Positions 12,309-25,900 of a stretch of DNA of 64,000 bases are shown here, piece by piece. The DNA is from Pleodorina starrii. Its lineage: Eukaryota; Chlorophyta; Chlorophyceae; Chlamydomonadales; Volvocaceae. Location: contig BRXU01000005.1 of NCBI GenBank assembly GCA_030267565.1, positions 186,001 to 250,000 on the forward strand. The letters run 5' to 3'. How positions within the stretch are numbered: the stretch's first letter is position 1; every line of letters starts with the position of its first letter. Under the pieces are notes generated by a model, which was not told the DNA's origin, searched no databases, and saw nothing but the letters and a program-made list of their open reading frames with translations. A program made the position numbers and the translations under genes.

Positions 12309-12833
12309 GAACCCAGGTCGTGAAAGCTTCCTCGACGTGCGGGCGAAGCAGGAAGTCCTTCTTGAACTAAGCCGTAATATATGATATTGCTACTGGCGTA
12401 CAGTTGCCAAAAAATACAACAAACTAAAAGAAACAGGTGAGCACGATTCGCACATTAACGTTGGTGGGATAAGTTCTACGATGAGCAGCTTTGATTCTCG
12501 TTACACTAGTCATTTAGCATGGTGAATACAGTTTGCTGCGAAGCGCGGCCCAAGTTCCACGCTTGGTGGAACTCAGTAGGCCCTCGCCCTCAGGAGGCCT
12601 CAGGTTCGTTTTACCGTTGTCACTATCAACCGCCTGCATAAAGTTGCGTAAGTGCGCCGTTGACACAATTACTTAAACTGCTAGCGGTTCAGAGTATATG
12701 TCGATCCCGTCATATACTATACCAGTGAATAATTGTCGCGCATCATTATAGAATTTCTTACCGTAAACACACGTCGTCATCTGCCGTTTCCGCCAAGCCT
12801 ATCTGCGCGCATTAGGGACAAGCGTCCTAAACC
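12309..12833. promoter_or_regulatory. Divergent promoter region between EREX-like and FSH hydrolase genes
   Basis: About 525 bp separate two ATG codons pointing away from each other. The composition is distinctly AT-richer than either gene. No coding frame stands out. It presumably holds both promoters and 5' UTRs; I see no named element. Confidence 0.5.
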
Positions 12834-15800
12834 ATGAGTGATAATTCTAGTGTGTCCAAGCCGAACCGCCTGCGGGTGCTTTGCGTCCATTCCTTCCGCA
12901 CCAGCGGCGCCATCTTTCAGCAACAGGTGGGCCCGCTGCCCGGCCGGGTAACCTCGCCAGGGCTGTGCTCTTAGACAATGATGCCAATGTCATGTTTTGC
13001 GCTACGCATCTCTATCGAAGCGGCTGAAGACGTTCTGGGCATAAAACCCTGTATGCAAGATGCGAACGGTTTTCGCGCCCACGTCATCTGGCATTCGTAC
13101 CCGCCTTTCACCACGCGCACTGACCCCTATATTCCCTCCTCGCGTATGAGACCACAGCTGCAGCGCGCGGGGCTGTTGGACGCTCTATCGGATCTGGTGG
13201 AGTTTGTGAGTGCAGCGGGAGAGGGCGGGAGGGATCAGGCCGCCACCTGGGTTGCCAAATCGTGCGATGTGGGGACTGCAGCAGCTGAGGCGCTACGAGG
13301 CCAACTCCGTGCGCGTACTCTTGTTGAGAATCTACGGTATCAGACTCTTGCTCTGCCAACGTTGGCATTTGTTGCGCTAAGCGCCCCGTGGCGTGGATCA
13401 TACTGCACTCGCAGACCGGTCCCCACGCCCCGTATTTAATCCTTTTCATAAGGCCCTCATGTCGCCACTGCCCCGATCACAGACCTTTATCGACGCACCC
13501 CACCCAGCCAGTGGACCCATCCCCCGCGACGTTAAGCCGTACTTTGCGGGGCCGTACTATGAGTGGTTTACCGCGGAGGCTGTGGTGGGTGCGGGGAGGG
13601 GGCGTGTGTGTAGATGTCTTGTTGTCTTGACGCACATTGACGTCTTGGCTCCTCAAGACGAAGCTCCTCTGGGGCCCAGGGCCTAGGTTTAAGATTAAGG
13701 TTAAAGTTCAGGTGAAGGTTCAGGACGGACAGTGAAGAGCGGACGAATTTGGATACGGAGATGCAGGAAAGGGGGACATGCCGGACGAGGAGAACAGGGG
13801 CGCTGGGTTGTCGAGCTGTCGTCGAATTGAGCTGAACTCATCAATCACTCCCCGTGTGTGTGGGGGTGCGGAGGGATGTGAATCGCCCCCCTCTGCTGCT
13901 AACCAACTGCGCTCCCAACACTGTCGGGGCCTTCGCCCTCCATCCCCGGCCCAGGGCGACCGGGTTGAGTTTGATGAGGAGAAGATGCAGGTGGGTGGGT
14001 GCCATTGCGAAAGATCCATTAAAGGACTCAATGATTGATGCGCGGCATTATTCGGGTTCTCCTACCGCATGGCAGTGAAAAGGTTGTCGCAATGGCCCTC
14101 CCTGGCGCCTGTGGTCGCACCCTACGGATCTTTGCAGCCTTGCCCTGGGGTCCGCGCCTGGGGGGGGGGGGTTGACCCGCCGGAGCCGGGCCTTTGGTGC
14201 GGCCACTGGCGCCTTCCGTGTCATTGCCTGGTCTGTCCTCAGTCCCCGCCCACCCACTGGTGGCCACCCGGCTCACGTGGCCACCCAGCCGCCTGCCATC
14301 GCTGCCGTGACGCCATGCTGTCGTACTCCCGTACCGCCGTACTGCAGGCCTCGGAGCGCTACCTGACGGCGCTGCTTGCGGAGCAGGGCCCCTTCGACGG
14401 CCTCGTGGGTTTCTCGCAGGTAGCGGGGTGGTGGCGCGGGTAGAGGTGGCAGTGGCGGTACGCTTTCCACGTACTGTAGCGCATCGTTGCGCAGTGCTGC
14501 AGGACTTGATCCCCCATATTTGAGTTGACTACTGCTGCGGTAATGATGAAAGATTTCGCCCTCCTCGGCAGTGATCAGGCGAATTGGCTGGCCCTGGTCA
14601 TTCCTAGAGGGTTTTAGAGAACCCCCACAGGGCCGCTTCCCAGTCCCGGCTCCGTTGGACGTTTGCCCATCGGCCGCCGCCTCGCCCTCTCCGACCCACA
14701 AGTTCCGTAATACGCCCAACCGCAGTGGCTTACGCCTCCCTTCCCCTGGGGTGGGTTCCTCCCTCAACCCCCCCCCCAACCCGCGCTCCCCTCGCCTCAG
14801 GGCTCTGTGATGTCGGCAGCGTTGGTGGCCCTTCAGCGGTCGGGTCTGCGGCCGCAGCTGGCGGCCCTCCGGCCCCTGCGCTTCTGCATCCTGTTTGCGG
14901 GGTTGAAGGTGGGCGGAAGCATGGGCTCGCCGCGCGTACATTAAGTCTCATACGCGCCGCCGTTACCACCACAAGAGCGGGCATTCGAACCCCTCTGCGA
15001 GTCCCGCCCTCACGACTCCTGGATCTGACTTGCCCTCCTGGGGGTTTTGAGCCCCTGGCCCAAACTTGAGCAGTAGCCCCAAAGTACATTAGAGCCCACA
15101 TCCCAACACGCATGTGCAAACCCAAATCTGAGCCAGGATCCAGACCTAAGCCGGCTTCCATATCTGGTCCTGCCCGGTGATACGGACGTTTCCCCCCGAC
15201 GCCTGACCCATGGGTCATCCTGGCAGAGCCGCCACCCCGACCACGTGGCCGCGTTCGAGGCTCTGTCCGGCAAGGTGCCCTGCCCCTCGCTGCACGTGTA
15301 CGGCGACAAAGACGCGCTGAAGAATGTGAGTTTGGCCGTTTGGCCTTTGGGAGGAGGAGGAGGACGGGGGCGGCTGGGTTGCGTCCGCCGCCGTGGAGTG
15401 TATTGTCCCGGGGTTTGAGTTGATGGAGCGCAGGCGGGCCGAAAGGGTCCGAAGGCCGCCGTTCTTCGCTGAGGGGCTGCGGGCGGCGGATGCAACGGCG
15501 CGGGCTGATTGGGGCCATTGGGAGGTGCTGTCGGGAACGCCGCTACCTGGGCCGCGTGCGCTGCCCCTCGTCCCGCGTGCGCGTGCGCGTGGCCGCTTCA
15601 TACAGACCTGCGGGATGTTTGGCTGCTCTGCCCCTCGTCCCGACCCCCTTCCCCCGCCCCGGGGTCTCCCGGTTCCCCGGCTCCCCCACACACCGCAGCC
15701 GCACTGTGTGGAGCTCGCGGACTCGTTTGGAAACGCCACCGTCTTGCTGCACCAGCGAGGTACGGCGTCCGTCCGTGCGCCATGTACGGTGTGCCGTACA

Positions 15801-16310
15801 ACGTCGCCCGTCACCGACGGTCTCTTCGCTGCACCCACCCTAGCACCGTTGTTGTGGCACTGCTGCTGCGGTTGGGTACCGTTTGACCGCTGTCGCCTCC
15901 GAATCCGTTGGGCTGCAGGCCACGTCATCCCGGCGCTTCAGGAGCCACAACTGGCGGTGGTGCGGGCCTTCCTCCAGGCGGCGGCGGCGGCGGCGGAACC
16001 ACCCGCCGCGAGCCTCCCACCGCCACCGCTGCCGCCGCTGTTGCCGGCGGTGCCACAGCAGCAGCAGTCGCCGACAGCGCAGGCGCAGCAGCAGCAGCAG
16101 CGGCCGGGGTTGCTGCGGCAGCCAACGGCCGCGGCGCTGCCGGGGGCAGAGGCGGGGGTGTGTGCCAGAGAGCGGGGGGACGGGGGCAGCGAGCGGGGAC
16201 GGGTCGCGGCGGGTGGCTGCGGGGCACGGGGCGGGGGCGGCGGCGGGGTGGAGCACGGAGCCTCCGGGGCGGGATCGCTGCGTGGACGAGCGCCGGTGAG
16301 CAAACTGTGA
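12834..16310 (+). CDS. FSH1-type serine hydrolase (alpha/beta-hydrolase fold)
   Basis: Nine exons are proposed: 12834-12926, 13158-13205, 13483-13584, 13955-13990, 14348-14419, 14801-14908, 15227-15325, 15699-15759 and 15919-16310, giving about 336 residues. The start LRVLCVHSFRTSG matches the first strand and oxyanion loop of the FSH family (yeast FSH1/2/3). The conserved family segment IDAPHPA follows. The nucleophile is Ser116 in GFSQG, split by an intron. The acid is Asp182 in YGDKDALK and the base is His208 in GGHVIP, so the catalytic triad is complete. FSH proteins are small esterases/hydrolases whose natural substrates are mostly unknown. The last ~110 residues are an Ala/Gln/Gly-rich extension beyond the catalytic fold; its reality depends on the final exon running to 16310. 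The 36-nt exon 4 is the least certain. Confidence 0.85.
15204..15217. promoter_or_regulatory. Intronic 14-bp palindrome TGACCCATGGGTCA (copy 2)
   Basis: A perfect copy of the 14-mer seen at 8734 ends nine bases before the acceptor AG of FSH exon 7, within the branch/polypyrimidine zone. Confidence 0.6.
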
Positions 16311-17729
16311 GCTGGCGTATGACGGCTGCAGACCTGGGGGGGGGGGGGGGTAGAGGGCGAGGAGTGAGGGTGGGGAGCGCCGGGCGTGGTGCGAGGATTG
16401 CCCAGCTGAACGGTGGCCCAAGACGTGAACACGTGATGTATTGACATGTGATGTGAAGTGATGTGGTGGTGTTCCTGTGGGGTGGACTTGCCTTCTGTGT
16501 GTGTGCTTGATGAGTGGTGTATTGTATGCCCTGGTAGTCCATGTCCGCTGTTCCTGAGGTGGATGGAGGCTGTCGCGATGGAGGCGGCCGTGAAGACTGC
16601 GTGCGGTCAGGTATGGCGGCGTGCGGTGTGTGCACATCCCCAGCGGTGTGTATGCGGTAATACAATAGACGCAAGCGTGCGGGGGGTGGGGGCGGGCGGC
16701 TGCCACCCAACAAGCCCATCGTCGTTATTTAAAAGAATGGACGATGCCCGCCCCAAAGAAGAGCTCTAGCTTGCTTGTTAGCGGGAAGTGCTAGGGCCCC
16801 AAGGGGAATTCCGATATTGCCACCTCAAGGGCAGGCGGGCAGGAACAAGGCGGCCTGGGTGACCGACCCGTTCTCCTCCACTCCAGGGGAGGAGGGCAGC
16901 AGCGACAACAAGGGGGTGAACACACACACACACACACATACACACACAGGTGTGCAGGCGTTGCGGCGCGTCCCGTTCGCCAAGTAAGTAAAACATCGTC
17001 CTATAGGTCCGATAGGTTCAACCAACAATTTGCCAAATTTGGCGCCGTAACTTCCTACCTTACACCGTCACACCGGTAAAAATACGGTCATTTTGGGCCT
17101 GACCGTAATTTACGCTCCCGTGAAGTGTACAGCGTAAAACCGTAAAAAACGTACGACTCCATTACGTGTCCGTCAAAACTTCCCCTCTCCGGGGTGCGGG
17201 TCCCACGCGCTCACCCCGAGGCGGGGCTGCGGAGTGTGCCGCCCCTTCAGATCGATGCCCTCGTGGGACTGCAGTGAACCCCAAGTGAACCGAAACACGG
17301 AACCAACCGTCCAACTCCCATCCGCCGCGCCATGGCAGGGCCCAGATCTCCACAGCCGCCCGGCGACCCGTGCTGACACGACATGTCAGCCGACGCACCG
17401 ACATCCCGTGCTTTGTTTCGCTCTCCCCCTCTCCCGCCAACCACGATCAGAATGCAGTGGCGAATTTATTAGTGGCGGCACTGCCATTTTCCAGCTTGAA
17501 AAAAGCGTTGAAACTTTCCATTGTGCAACATAAAACGCAGGAATCCATAATGCCGCCGGCAGGTAGGTGGCTGTGAAGTGACACCCGGCACACGCCCACA
17601 GTACCGCCCACCACCACAACAACAAGAACAACCACAACAACACTAACGGCAGCGCAACGCAGCCCTCCGCCGAACGCTCTAGCAAGCAAGCAAGCGCGCG
17701 CGGACTGCTAGCCAGTACTGTGCTAGAAA

Positions 17730-17802
17730 GGTCGGTAGGTAGGTCGTAGGTAGGTAGGTAGTTAGGTAGGTAGGTCGGTAGGTAGGTCAGTAGGTTAGCA
17801 CG
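17730..17802 (+). repeat. TAGG/TCGG tetranucleotide microsatellite
   Basis: The sequence is a degenerate tandem run of GGTA/GGTC tetramers in the gap between two convergent genes. Confidence 0.75.
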
Positions 17803-17871
17803 GCACCGGCCCTGGATGGACGTGCGGCCGCATAAGGGACCCACGGGTCGGTCGACCGGAGAACCGCAGCA

Positions 17872-18072
17872 ATGCGTTGCTGGACCAACGGCCAGCCCGT
17901 GAGGACCGCCGCGGCTGCACCGCCCTCAGCCGCCCGAGGTGCCTCCGAGTCGCCCGAGGTGCCTCAAGAGCCGTTTTCCAAATCTTCGACAGCTAAAGAA
18001 CGCTTCCGTGAGTGCCTGTCCTCCAAGTTCTTCATGTGGTGCGAATACGAGCTGGGCTTCAAGACACACTAG
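17872..18072 (+). CDS. Doubtful small ORF or terminal exon, unknown product
   Basis: This is a 66-codon frame with volvocine-like codon choice, ending in a Lys/Phe/Trp-containing tail (KFFMWCEYELGFKTH). A TGTAA lies 168 nt beyond its stop, at 18240-18244. An AG acceptor just before the ATG (ACCGCAG) suggests it could instead be the last exon of a short gene whose earlier exon may lie near 16820-16915, but I could not link the two in a consistent frame. I recognise no domain. Confidence 0.25.
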   Translation: MRCWTNGQPVRTAAAAPPSAARGASESPEVPQEPFSKSSTAKERFRECLSSKFFMWCEYELGFKTH

Positions 18073-18603
18073 ACAAGCACACACACACACGCACACACGC
18101 CCGATGTTTCTCCTGATAGCGCAAGCAACCGCATGCAACTGCGGATGTGCCGCAGCAGCGCCCCCAAAAGGAACGGAAAGGACTGCCGTCAGCCGTTGAG
18201 GCCCGGTAGCGAACGGCACCCGACAGCGCTGTCACCCCATGTAACCCTAAGAGAACATAGCCGCCAGTCCATCGATAAAATTTATTGAGCCTTAGACTCT
18301 GATAGGGAAATTAATAAAATACCCCCCTCCCCCTCCCCCCAGGTGCTCCACCGCCCCATCCAACATCCAACATCCAACGCTCCACGCAGGCAGGCAGAGG
18401 GCCGCGATGTCGCCGTCCCCACACCGCAGCCCCGCGTGTATGGCCGCATGTGGGGCCGCGGTAAGGCCGGAAGCTGCGAGCCCGCATGCGTGAGGCTGCG
18501 CGCCCACGAACACACACTCACACACACGCACACTCATGCCGGGCGGTTCACTGTCTAGATGAACAGTGTTGTGCTGTGCACGTATGCGCTCAATCAACCA
18601 CCC

Positions 18604-19899
18604 TCAGCAGCTCCGTGCCACGCTGCCGGCAACGGCCAAGGCTGCTGCTGCCGCGGCGCTGTGCGGCTGCAGCGCCGGTGCGGCGTTGTCCGGCGGACTG
18701 GACAGCAGCGCCGCCTCCTCACACGCCCTCAGCAGCCCCCGAGCCAGATTGGCTACTGCCTCACGCACCCGCATGCAGTAGCCCAGTGGCCTGAGGAGCG
18801 TCAGAGCGGGGGAAGCAGGACGGGGCGGGACGGGGGGGAGGGACAGGGCAGGGCAGGGGGACCAGATGCCGCTTAGTCAGCCGGGTTGGCCCAATACGGA
18901 CCTTCGGGGGCCAACAAACACTGCCCCCCAGTACAGTACAGGCCAGCAACCACTGTTCCCCAGTACAGTACAGTAGGGTACAGTACAGTACAGTAGGGTA
19001 CAGTACGCAGGACGCCTGTGGAAGGAAGCAGGGCGGTACAGGCCGGGCGAGTGGCTGGACGAGACTGAGGCTGGCTGGCCGACGGAGGTGCAGTGCAGAG
19101 GAGGCGGGTTGCGACGCGGATACCGCATTGTACTGCACTCTTACGTATGTGACGGTCCGCATTCCCTCTTTGTGACCCTCCCCCCTCCCCACCTCAGCCC
19201 CCTAACCCCCCTCCCCCCGCACCTCAGCCCCCAGGGCCGCCCCCCTCCCCCCCCTCCCCCCCGCACCTCAGCCCCAGCCGCTCCAGCTGCCCCTCGTCCA
19301 TCCCCAGCAGCTGATCCAGACGAATGGCCTCCTCTTGGAACCGAGACAAGTACGGCAACAGCCCCAGCTCCTCAAACAGAAGATCCAGGCTGTAGCGCGG
19401 CAGTAGCCACCCGGGAGGGTGAGGAGGAGGAGGCTGTAGCGCCGCCGCACCGGTGCCGCCGCCCGCGCTCACGACGACGGGTCTGAGCCCCAGGCTGAAG
19501 AGGCCGGTGGGGGCGGCGACGCTCGAGGAGGCCGCCAGCTTCAGCGGCGGTGCCGCCGCCGCGGCGTCGCAACGGACTACCGCCGCTTCCGCCGCCACGT
19601 GTGGATGCATGACGTCGCTTGGAGGCCGCGGCCCCCGTCGCTGGCACGCCGTCGCCACCGCCGCCGGCGCCGGCGCCGGCGCCGCCGCCGCCGCCGCTGC
19701 GCCGTCATCTCCCTCCGACAGCTCCCGGCTGTGCCACTCAATGTCCGTCAGAACAAAGGGCGAGCCAGGTGAACCGGCGGAGCCGTAACGAGCGGCCCCT
19801 CCTCCCACCGCCACCACCACCGCCGCCGCCGCCGCCGCCGCGCCGCCGCCGCCTCCTCCCAGATCACTGGCGCGTGGCTCGTCGGCCGCCTGCCGCTGC

Positions 19900-19935
<36 letters not shown>

Positions 19936-22900
19936 GCCGCGCCGCCGCCGCCGCCGCCGCCCGCCAAAGGCACCTCCAGGTGTCGGGGGAAGCCGGACGG
20001 CACAGGTGTGAGCGCCGGCAGCGGCATGGCGGCGGGATTCCGTGTACGGCACAACACGTCGTCGCCGCCTTCGCCGGCGGGTTCCTCGTCCACGGGACCC
20101 ACAATGACCACCTCCGCATCTTCCGGGTTGTCTGAAGAGCAGTCCGGGGAGTCGCCGCCCGGCAGTCCCTCCGGCTGCGACTCTGAATGCGCCGGCTGCG
20201 GCTGCTGCTGCGGCTGCTGCTGCGCCGCACACTCCTCGCCCTCGGCATTGCGGCCGCCCGAGCAGGCCGGGTGGTGCCCATGCTCGCAGGCCTGTAGGCC
20301 GCTGCTGGTGGTGGTGGTTGCTGCTGCAGCGGCACCGGGTGCAGTTGTGGAGTAGGGATGTCCGCATGAGGTGGCGGCGGCGGCGGCGGGGCTGTCGGCA
20401 GCGGCGGCGGCGGCGGCGGCAACTGCCGCTGCCTGGTGCTGCAGCAGCGCCACCTGCCGTAGCGCGGTGGTGGCGCGGCGCCGCTCGGCATCCAGGTCGG
20501 CCTGCGGCCGCGGTACGGCACAGGTACGACGTGTTCAAGCAGTACGACACGTGCGACGTTAATAGGAATGCACAGGCCATCAGCCGGCCGCGAGGCCGCT
20601 CACACCCACCTAACGGCATCCCTGTTGTCCCTGTTGGTTGCCCGCGTGTTGGGAGCCCCACGTGGGAACCGCAAAGGGCCGATGGTGGGCGGGTCGCAGC
20701 ACGCAGCATGCAGGACGCCTACGTACCGTGTACTGCAAATACCGCCACGGAACCCTTCACCCCCTTTCTCCCGGCCCTGTGAGTAACCAGCCCCCGCCCC
20801 ACCTGCAGCTGCTGCCGCTTGGATGACTCGGCCGCCAACTGAGTACCCAGACTCGCAATCCGCTGCTCAAAATAGTCCATCGCCATCGGCAGCGGCCCAG
20901 AGTCAAAGCGGCCCGCGCCGCCGCTGCCGGGGCCAATCAATCGGCCGCCGCCCAACAGCTGTGTCGCCGCACCCGCAACGCCGCCGCTGCCTACGGCTGT
21001 GGAAGCCGAACCGGCGCGAACAGGAAAGTCATGAGACGCCGTCGCGGCGGCAGCGGCGGCGACGTCCAGCCCCAGTTTCGCCGCGGCGTCGAGTACGGCG
21101 TTGCTCTGCCGCGTCATCCCGGCGGCGGCGGCGCCGTCGCCGCCGCTGACGAGCTCACCGCTGCCGCCGCCGCCGCCGCCATCCGGTTGACGCCGGTGCG
21201 CCGCCGCCGCCGGCATAAGGCCCGTCAGACTGCCGGAGCCGGATCTGATCATGCCCGAGGCAGTGGCCAACATCCCGTTGAGAGTGCTGGCGCCGCCGTC
21301 CTCCGATGACTCATCGCAATAAAAGGCTTCGGAGCAAAATGTCGAACGCGGCAGAGCGCGCGACCCGCCGGACAGCTCCGGGCGGACGAGCGGACTGCGG
21401 CCACCACCTGCCGTACCGATCGAGGAAAGCCGCACGAAGCCGCCCATGCTGCCGCACGCCGTGGCGGCGGCCGCGACCTGTTGCTCCATCGGCGCGCCCC
21501 CCGCCGCCGCCGCCGCCGCCGCAGCGCAACCCGCCGCCGCCTGCGGCGGCGGCGGCGACGACGGCAGCGACGTCTCCTCCGTCACCGTGGACAGCAGGTG
21601 CACGAAGCGACCGGTGTTGGTGCCGTCGGAGGCCCCCGATGGCGACTGTGACTGAGACATGGACAGCTGCCCCGCGGACCGAGAGCCGCCGCTGCTGACA
21701 CCGCCGGTGCCGACCCCGCTGCTGGTGGCCGCCGACAGCCGGATCGGCGGCTGCGGCTGCAGCTGCCCGGCGCCGTTCGCCGGCGCGCCGTCGCTGCCAC
21801 CCCCGGCCTCCGGCCCCACCTGCTGCTGCCCCTGCCTCCCCTGCTGCTGCTGCTGCCAGGCGGCCGCCACGAGTGCCAGCTGCTGCTGCCCCTGCAGCTG
21901 CAGCGCTGCGGCGGCTGCTGCCGACTGCTGGCGTGCTGCCAGGTCGCTGAGCGCCTGCTCCCATGCGCCCACACGCACTAGGTAGGTGCGCATGCGGCCC
22001 TTGCCCTTCACCTCGCGCTCGCCCACCTGCCCCGAGTACACACAGAGCAGAGCAGGGCAGGGCAGGGCTGGCGGCGAGGGGCGAGCATGGCGTGGGGGGC
22101 TCGACGTAGACTCCCCTCTCCGCGCTTCTCGCCCGCCTGCCCCGAGCCACCCTCCACCCCGCCTCGTCCCGGCCCCTTCCCGGCCAGCTGGCTGGAGAAG
22201 CTCCCGTCCACTGCCCTCGCACCCATCACCCATCGCGCCGCCCTCCTACCGCCATCTTCCAAAACCCCACTCCATCACCCCTCATCCATCATCCCCTCCG
22301 CCCCCTCCGCCCTTCCTGACGCACCTCCTGCAGCTCCCCCTCCGGGTTGGGGTGGTGGCGGTACACGTTGTCCGACACGTGGATACACATGGGGAAGCCA
22401 GTCGACTCCTGAGGAAGGGGAAAGAGCGGGGAGGGGCGGGGCAAAGGGAAAGGTCAAGAGATCGAGCCGCACAACTGACGCAACTGGAACCGCGACTACG
22501 TTACCGCCCAGCCAACTCCTGGCTACCTACAACCCACACCGCCCTTCTCCGCTGCCCTAATTCGTACGGCACCTATCACGTGTGACACCACCACCACACC
22601 GGGGATCTTGCTCGCATGATGGTCCTACGTTGGCCGTTGGCCTCCACCAAAGGACGGCCCGCTCCGCTCCCCCCGCTGCGGTATTTGTTTTTAACCCCCC
22701 GAAAGCCCCTCAACTCAATTCAACTTGACGCCTGCCTTCCCCTTCTCCTTCTCTTCGCCCCCAGCCCACCACGCACGCGGGGTCCCTCCGCTGCGGTATC
22801 ATTTTACCACCCGCCCGCCCACCCGGCCACCCCGCCTCCACCCACCCCGCCACCCACCATGCGGCTGGCGGTGTTGACTGTGTCCCCTAGGAAGCAGTAC

Positions 22901-25900
22901 CGGGGGCACTTCATGCCGATGACACCCGCAAAGGCCGGGCCGCAGTGGACGCCCTGGCAGCAGTGGCGGCAGCAGCGACGGCAACAGCCAAAACATACGG
23001 TCAGGTCAGGTCATCTGGTCAGGTCAGGTCATCTGGTCAGGTCAGGTCCTCAAGGTCAGGTCAGGTTACATGGTCAGGTCAGGTCGTCAAGGTCAGGTCA
23101 GGTCACATGGTCAGGTCAGGTCATCTGGTCAGGTCAGGTCATCTGGTCAGATCAGGTCATCAGGTCAGGTCAGGTCCTCCGGTCAGATCAGGTCATCCCG
23201 TCAGGTCAGGTCCTCCGGTCAGATCAGGTCATCAGGTCAGGTCAGGTCATCTGGTCAGATCAGGTCCTCCGGTCAGATCAGGTCATCAGGTCAGGTCAGG
23301 TCATCCGGTCAGATCAGGTCCTCCGGTCAGGTCAGGTCATCAGGTCAGGTCAGGTCGTCAAGGTCAGGTCAGGTCACATGGTCAGGTCAGGTCATCTGGT
23401 CAGGTTAGGTCATCTGGTCAGATCAGGTCCTCCGGTCAGATCAGGTCATCCCGTCAGGTCAGGTCATCCGGTCAGGTCAGGTCATCAGGTCAGGTCAGGT
23501 CATCCGGTCAGGTCAGGTCATCCGGTCAGGTCAGGTCATCCGGTCAGGTCAGGTCATCCGGTCAGGTCAGGTCATCCGGTCAGGTCAGGTCAGGTCATCC
23601 GGTCAGGTCAGGTCCTCCGGTCAGGTCAGGTCATCCGGTCAGGTCAGGTCATCCGGTCAGGTCAGGTCATCCGGTCAGGTCAGGTCATCCGGTCAGGTCA
23701 GGTCATCAGGTCAGGTCAGGTCATCCGGTCAGATCAGGTCCTCCGGTCAGGTCAGGTCATCTGGTCAGGTCAGGTCATCAGGTCAGGTCAGGTCGTCAAG
23801 GTCAGGTCAGGTCACATGGTCAGGTCAGGTCATCTGGTCAGGTCAGGTCATCTGGTCAGATCAGGTCATCAGGTCAGGTCAGGTCCTCCGGTCAGATCAG
23901 GTCATCCCGTCAGGTCAGGACCTCCGGTCAGATCAGGTCATCAGGTCAGGTCAGGTCATCTGGTCAGATCAGGTCCTCCTGTCAGATCAGGTCATCAGGT
24001 CAGGTCAGGTCATCCGGTCAGATCAGGTCCTCCGGTCAGGTCAGGTCATCAGGTCAGGTCAGGTCGTCAAGGTCAGGTCAGGTCACATGGTCAGGTCAGG
24101 TCATCTGGTCAGGTTAGGTCATCTGGTCAGATCAGGTCCTCCGGTCAGATCAGGTCATCCCGTCAGGTCAGGTCATCCGGTCAGGTCAGGTCATCCGGTC
24201 AGGTCAGGTCATCCGGTCAGGTCAGGTCATCCGGTCAGGTCAGGTCATCCGGTCAGGTCAGGTCAGGTCCTCCGGTCCGGTCAGGTCATCCGGTCAGGTC
24301 AGGTCATCCGGTCAGGTCAGGTCATCAGGTCAGGTCAGGTCATCCGGTCAGGTCAGGTCATCCGGTCCGGTCAGGTCATCCGGTCCGGTCAGGTCATCCC
24401 GTCAGGTCAGGTTAGGTGATCAGGTCAGGTGATCAGGTCAGGTGATCAGGTCAGGTGATCAGGTCAGGTGATCAGGTCAGGTGATCAGGTCAGGTGATCA
24501 GGTCAGGTGATCAGGTCAGGTGATCAGGTCAGGTGATCAGGTCAGGTGATCAGGTCAGGTGATCAGGTCAGGTGATCAGGTCAGGTGATCAGGTCAGGTG
24601 ATCAGGTCAGGTGATCAGGTCAGGTGATCAGGTCAGGTGATCAGGTCAGGTGATCAGGTCAGGTGATCAGGTCAGGTGATCAGGTCAGGTGATCAGGTCA
24701 GGTGATCAGGTCAGGTGATCAGGTCAGGTGATCAGGTCAGGTGATCAGGTCAGGTGATCAGGTCAGGTGATCAGGTCAGGTGATCAGGTCAGGTCAGGTC
24801 ATCCGGTCAGATCAGGTCCTCCGGTCAGGTCAGGTCATCTGGTCAGGTCAGGTCATCAGGTCAGGTCAGGTCGTCAAGGTCAGGTCAGGTCACATGGTCA
24901 GGTCAGGTCATCTGGTCAGGTCAGGTCATCTGGTCAGATCAGGTCATCAGGTCAGGTCAGGTCCTCCGGTCAGATCAGGTCATCCCGTCAGGTCAGGACC
25001 TCCGGTCAGATCAGGTCATCAGGTCAGGTCAGGTCATCTGGTCAGATCAGGTCCTCCTGTCAGATCAGGTCATCAGGTCAGGTCAGGTCATCCGGTCAGA
25101 TCAGGTCCTCCGGTCAGGTCAGGTCATCAGGTCAGGTCAGGTCGTCAAGGTCAGGTCAGGTCACATGGTCAGGTCAGGTCATCTGGTCAGGTTAGGTCAT
25201 CTGGTCAGATCAGGTCCTCCGGTCAGATCAGGTCATCCCGTCAGGTCAGGTCATCCGGTCAGGTCAGGTCATCCGGTCAGGTCAGGTCATCCGGTCAGGT
25301 CAGGTCATCCGGTCAGGTCAGGTCATCCGGTCAGGTCAGGTCATCCGGTCAGGTCAGGTCAGGTCCTCCGGTCCGGTCAGGTCATCCGGTCAGGTCAGGT
25401 CATCCGGTCAGGTCAGGTCATCAGGTCAGGTCAGGTCATCCGGTCAGGTCAGGTCATCCGGTCCGGTCAGGTCATCCGGTCCGGTCAGGTCATCCCGTCA
25501 GGTCAGGTTAGGTGATCAGGTCAGGTGATCAGGTCAGGTGATCAGGTCAGGTGATCAGGTCAGGTGATCAGGTCAGGTGATCAGGTCAGGTGATCAGGTC
25601 AGGTGATCAGGTCAGGTGATCAGGTCAGGTGATCAGGTCAGGTGATCAGGTCAGGTGATCAGGTCAGGTGATCAGGTCAGGTGATCAGGTCAGGTGATCA
25701 GGTCAGGTGATCAGGTCAGGTGATCAGGTCAGGTGATCAGGTCAGGTGATCAGGTCAGGTGATCAGGTCAGGTGATCAGGTCAGGTGATCAGGTCAGGTG
25801 ATCAGGTCAGGTGATCAGGTCAGGTGATCAGGTCAGGTGATCAGGTCAGGTGATCAGGTCAGGTGATCAGGTCAGGTCAGGTCAGGTCAGGTCAGGTCAG

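Larger units (their letters stand above)
16311..18603. other. Convergent intergenic region, microsatellite-rich
   Basis: It lies between the stop of the FSH hydrolase and the stop of the opsin-cyclase. It contains a CA dinucleotide run (about 16919-16950), AT-rich sequence with several CGTAAAA-type words (about 17040-17150), a TAGG-type tandem tract (about 17730-17800) and another CA run (about 18070-18100). Apart from a doubtful small frame at 17872-18072, I see no gene. Confidence 0.5.

Noticed and set aside
16775..16987. Small plus-strand frame running into a CA repeat
   Set aside because: It has no ATG after the upstream in-frame stop, and I could not join it to the frame at 17872-18072 with acceptable introns.
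22616..25515. Long plus-strand open frames encoding endless RSGQV/VRSGH repeats
   Set aside because: They are translations of the AGGTC tandem array, which lacks stop codons because of its sequence. The array lies inside an intron of the minus-strand opsin-cyclase.
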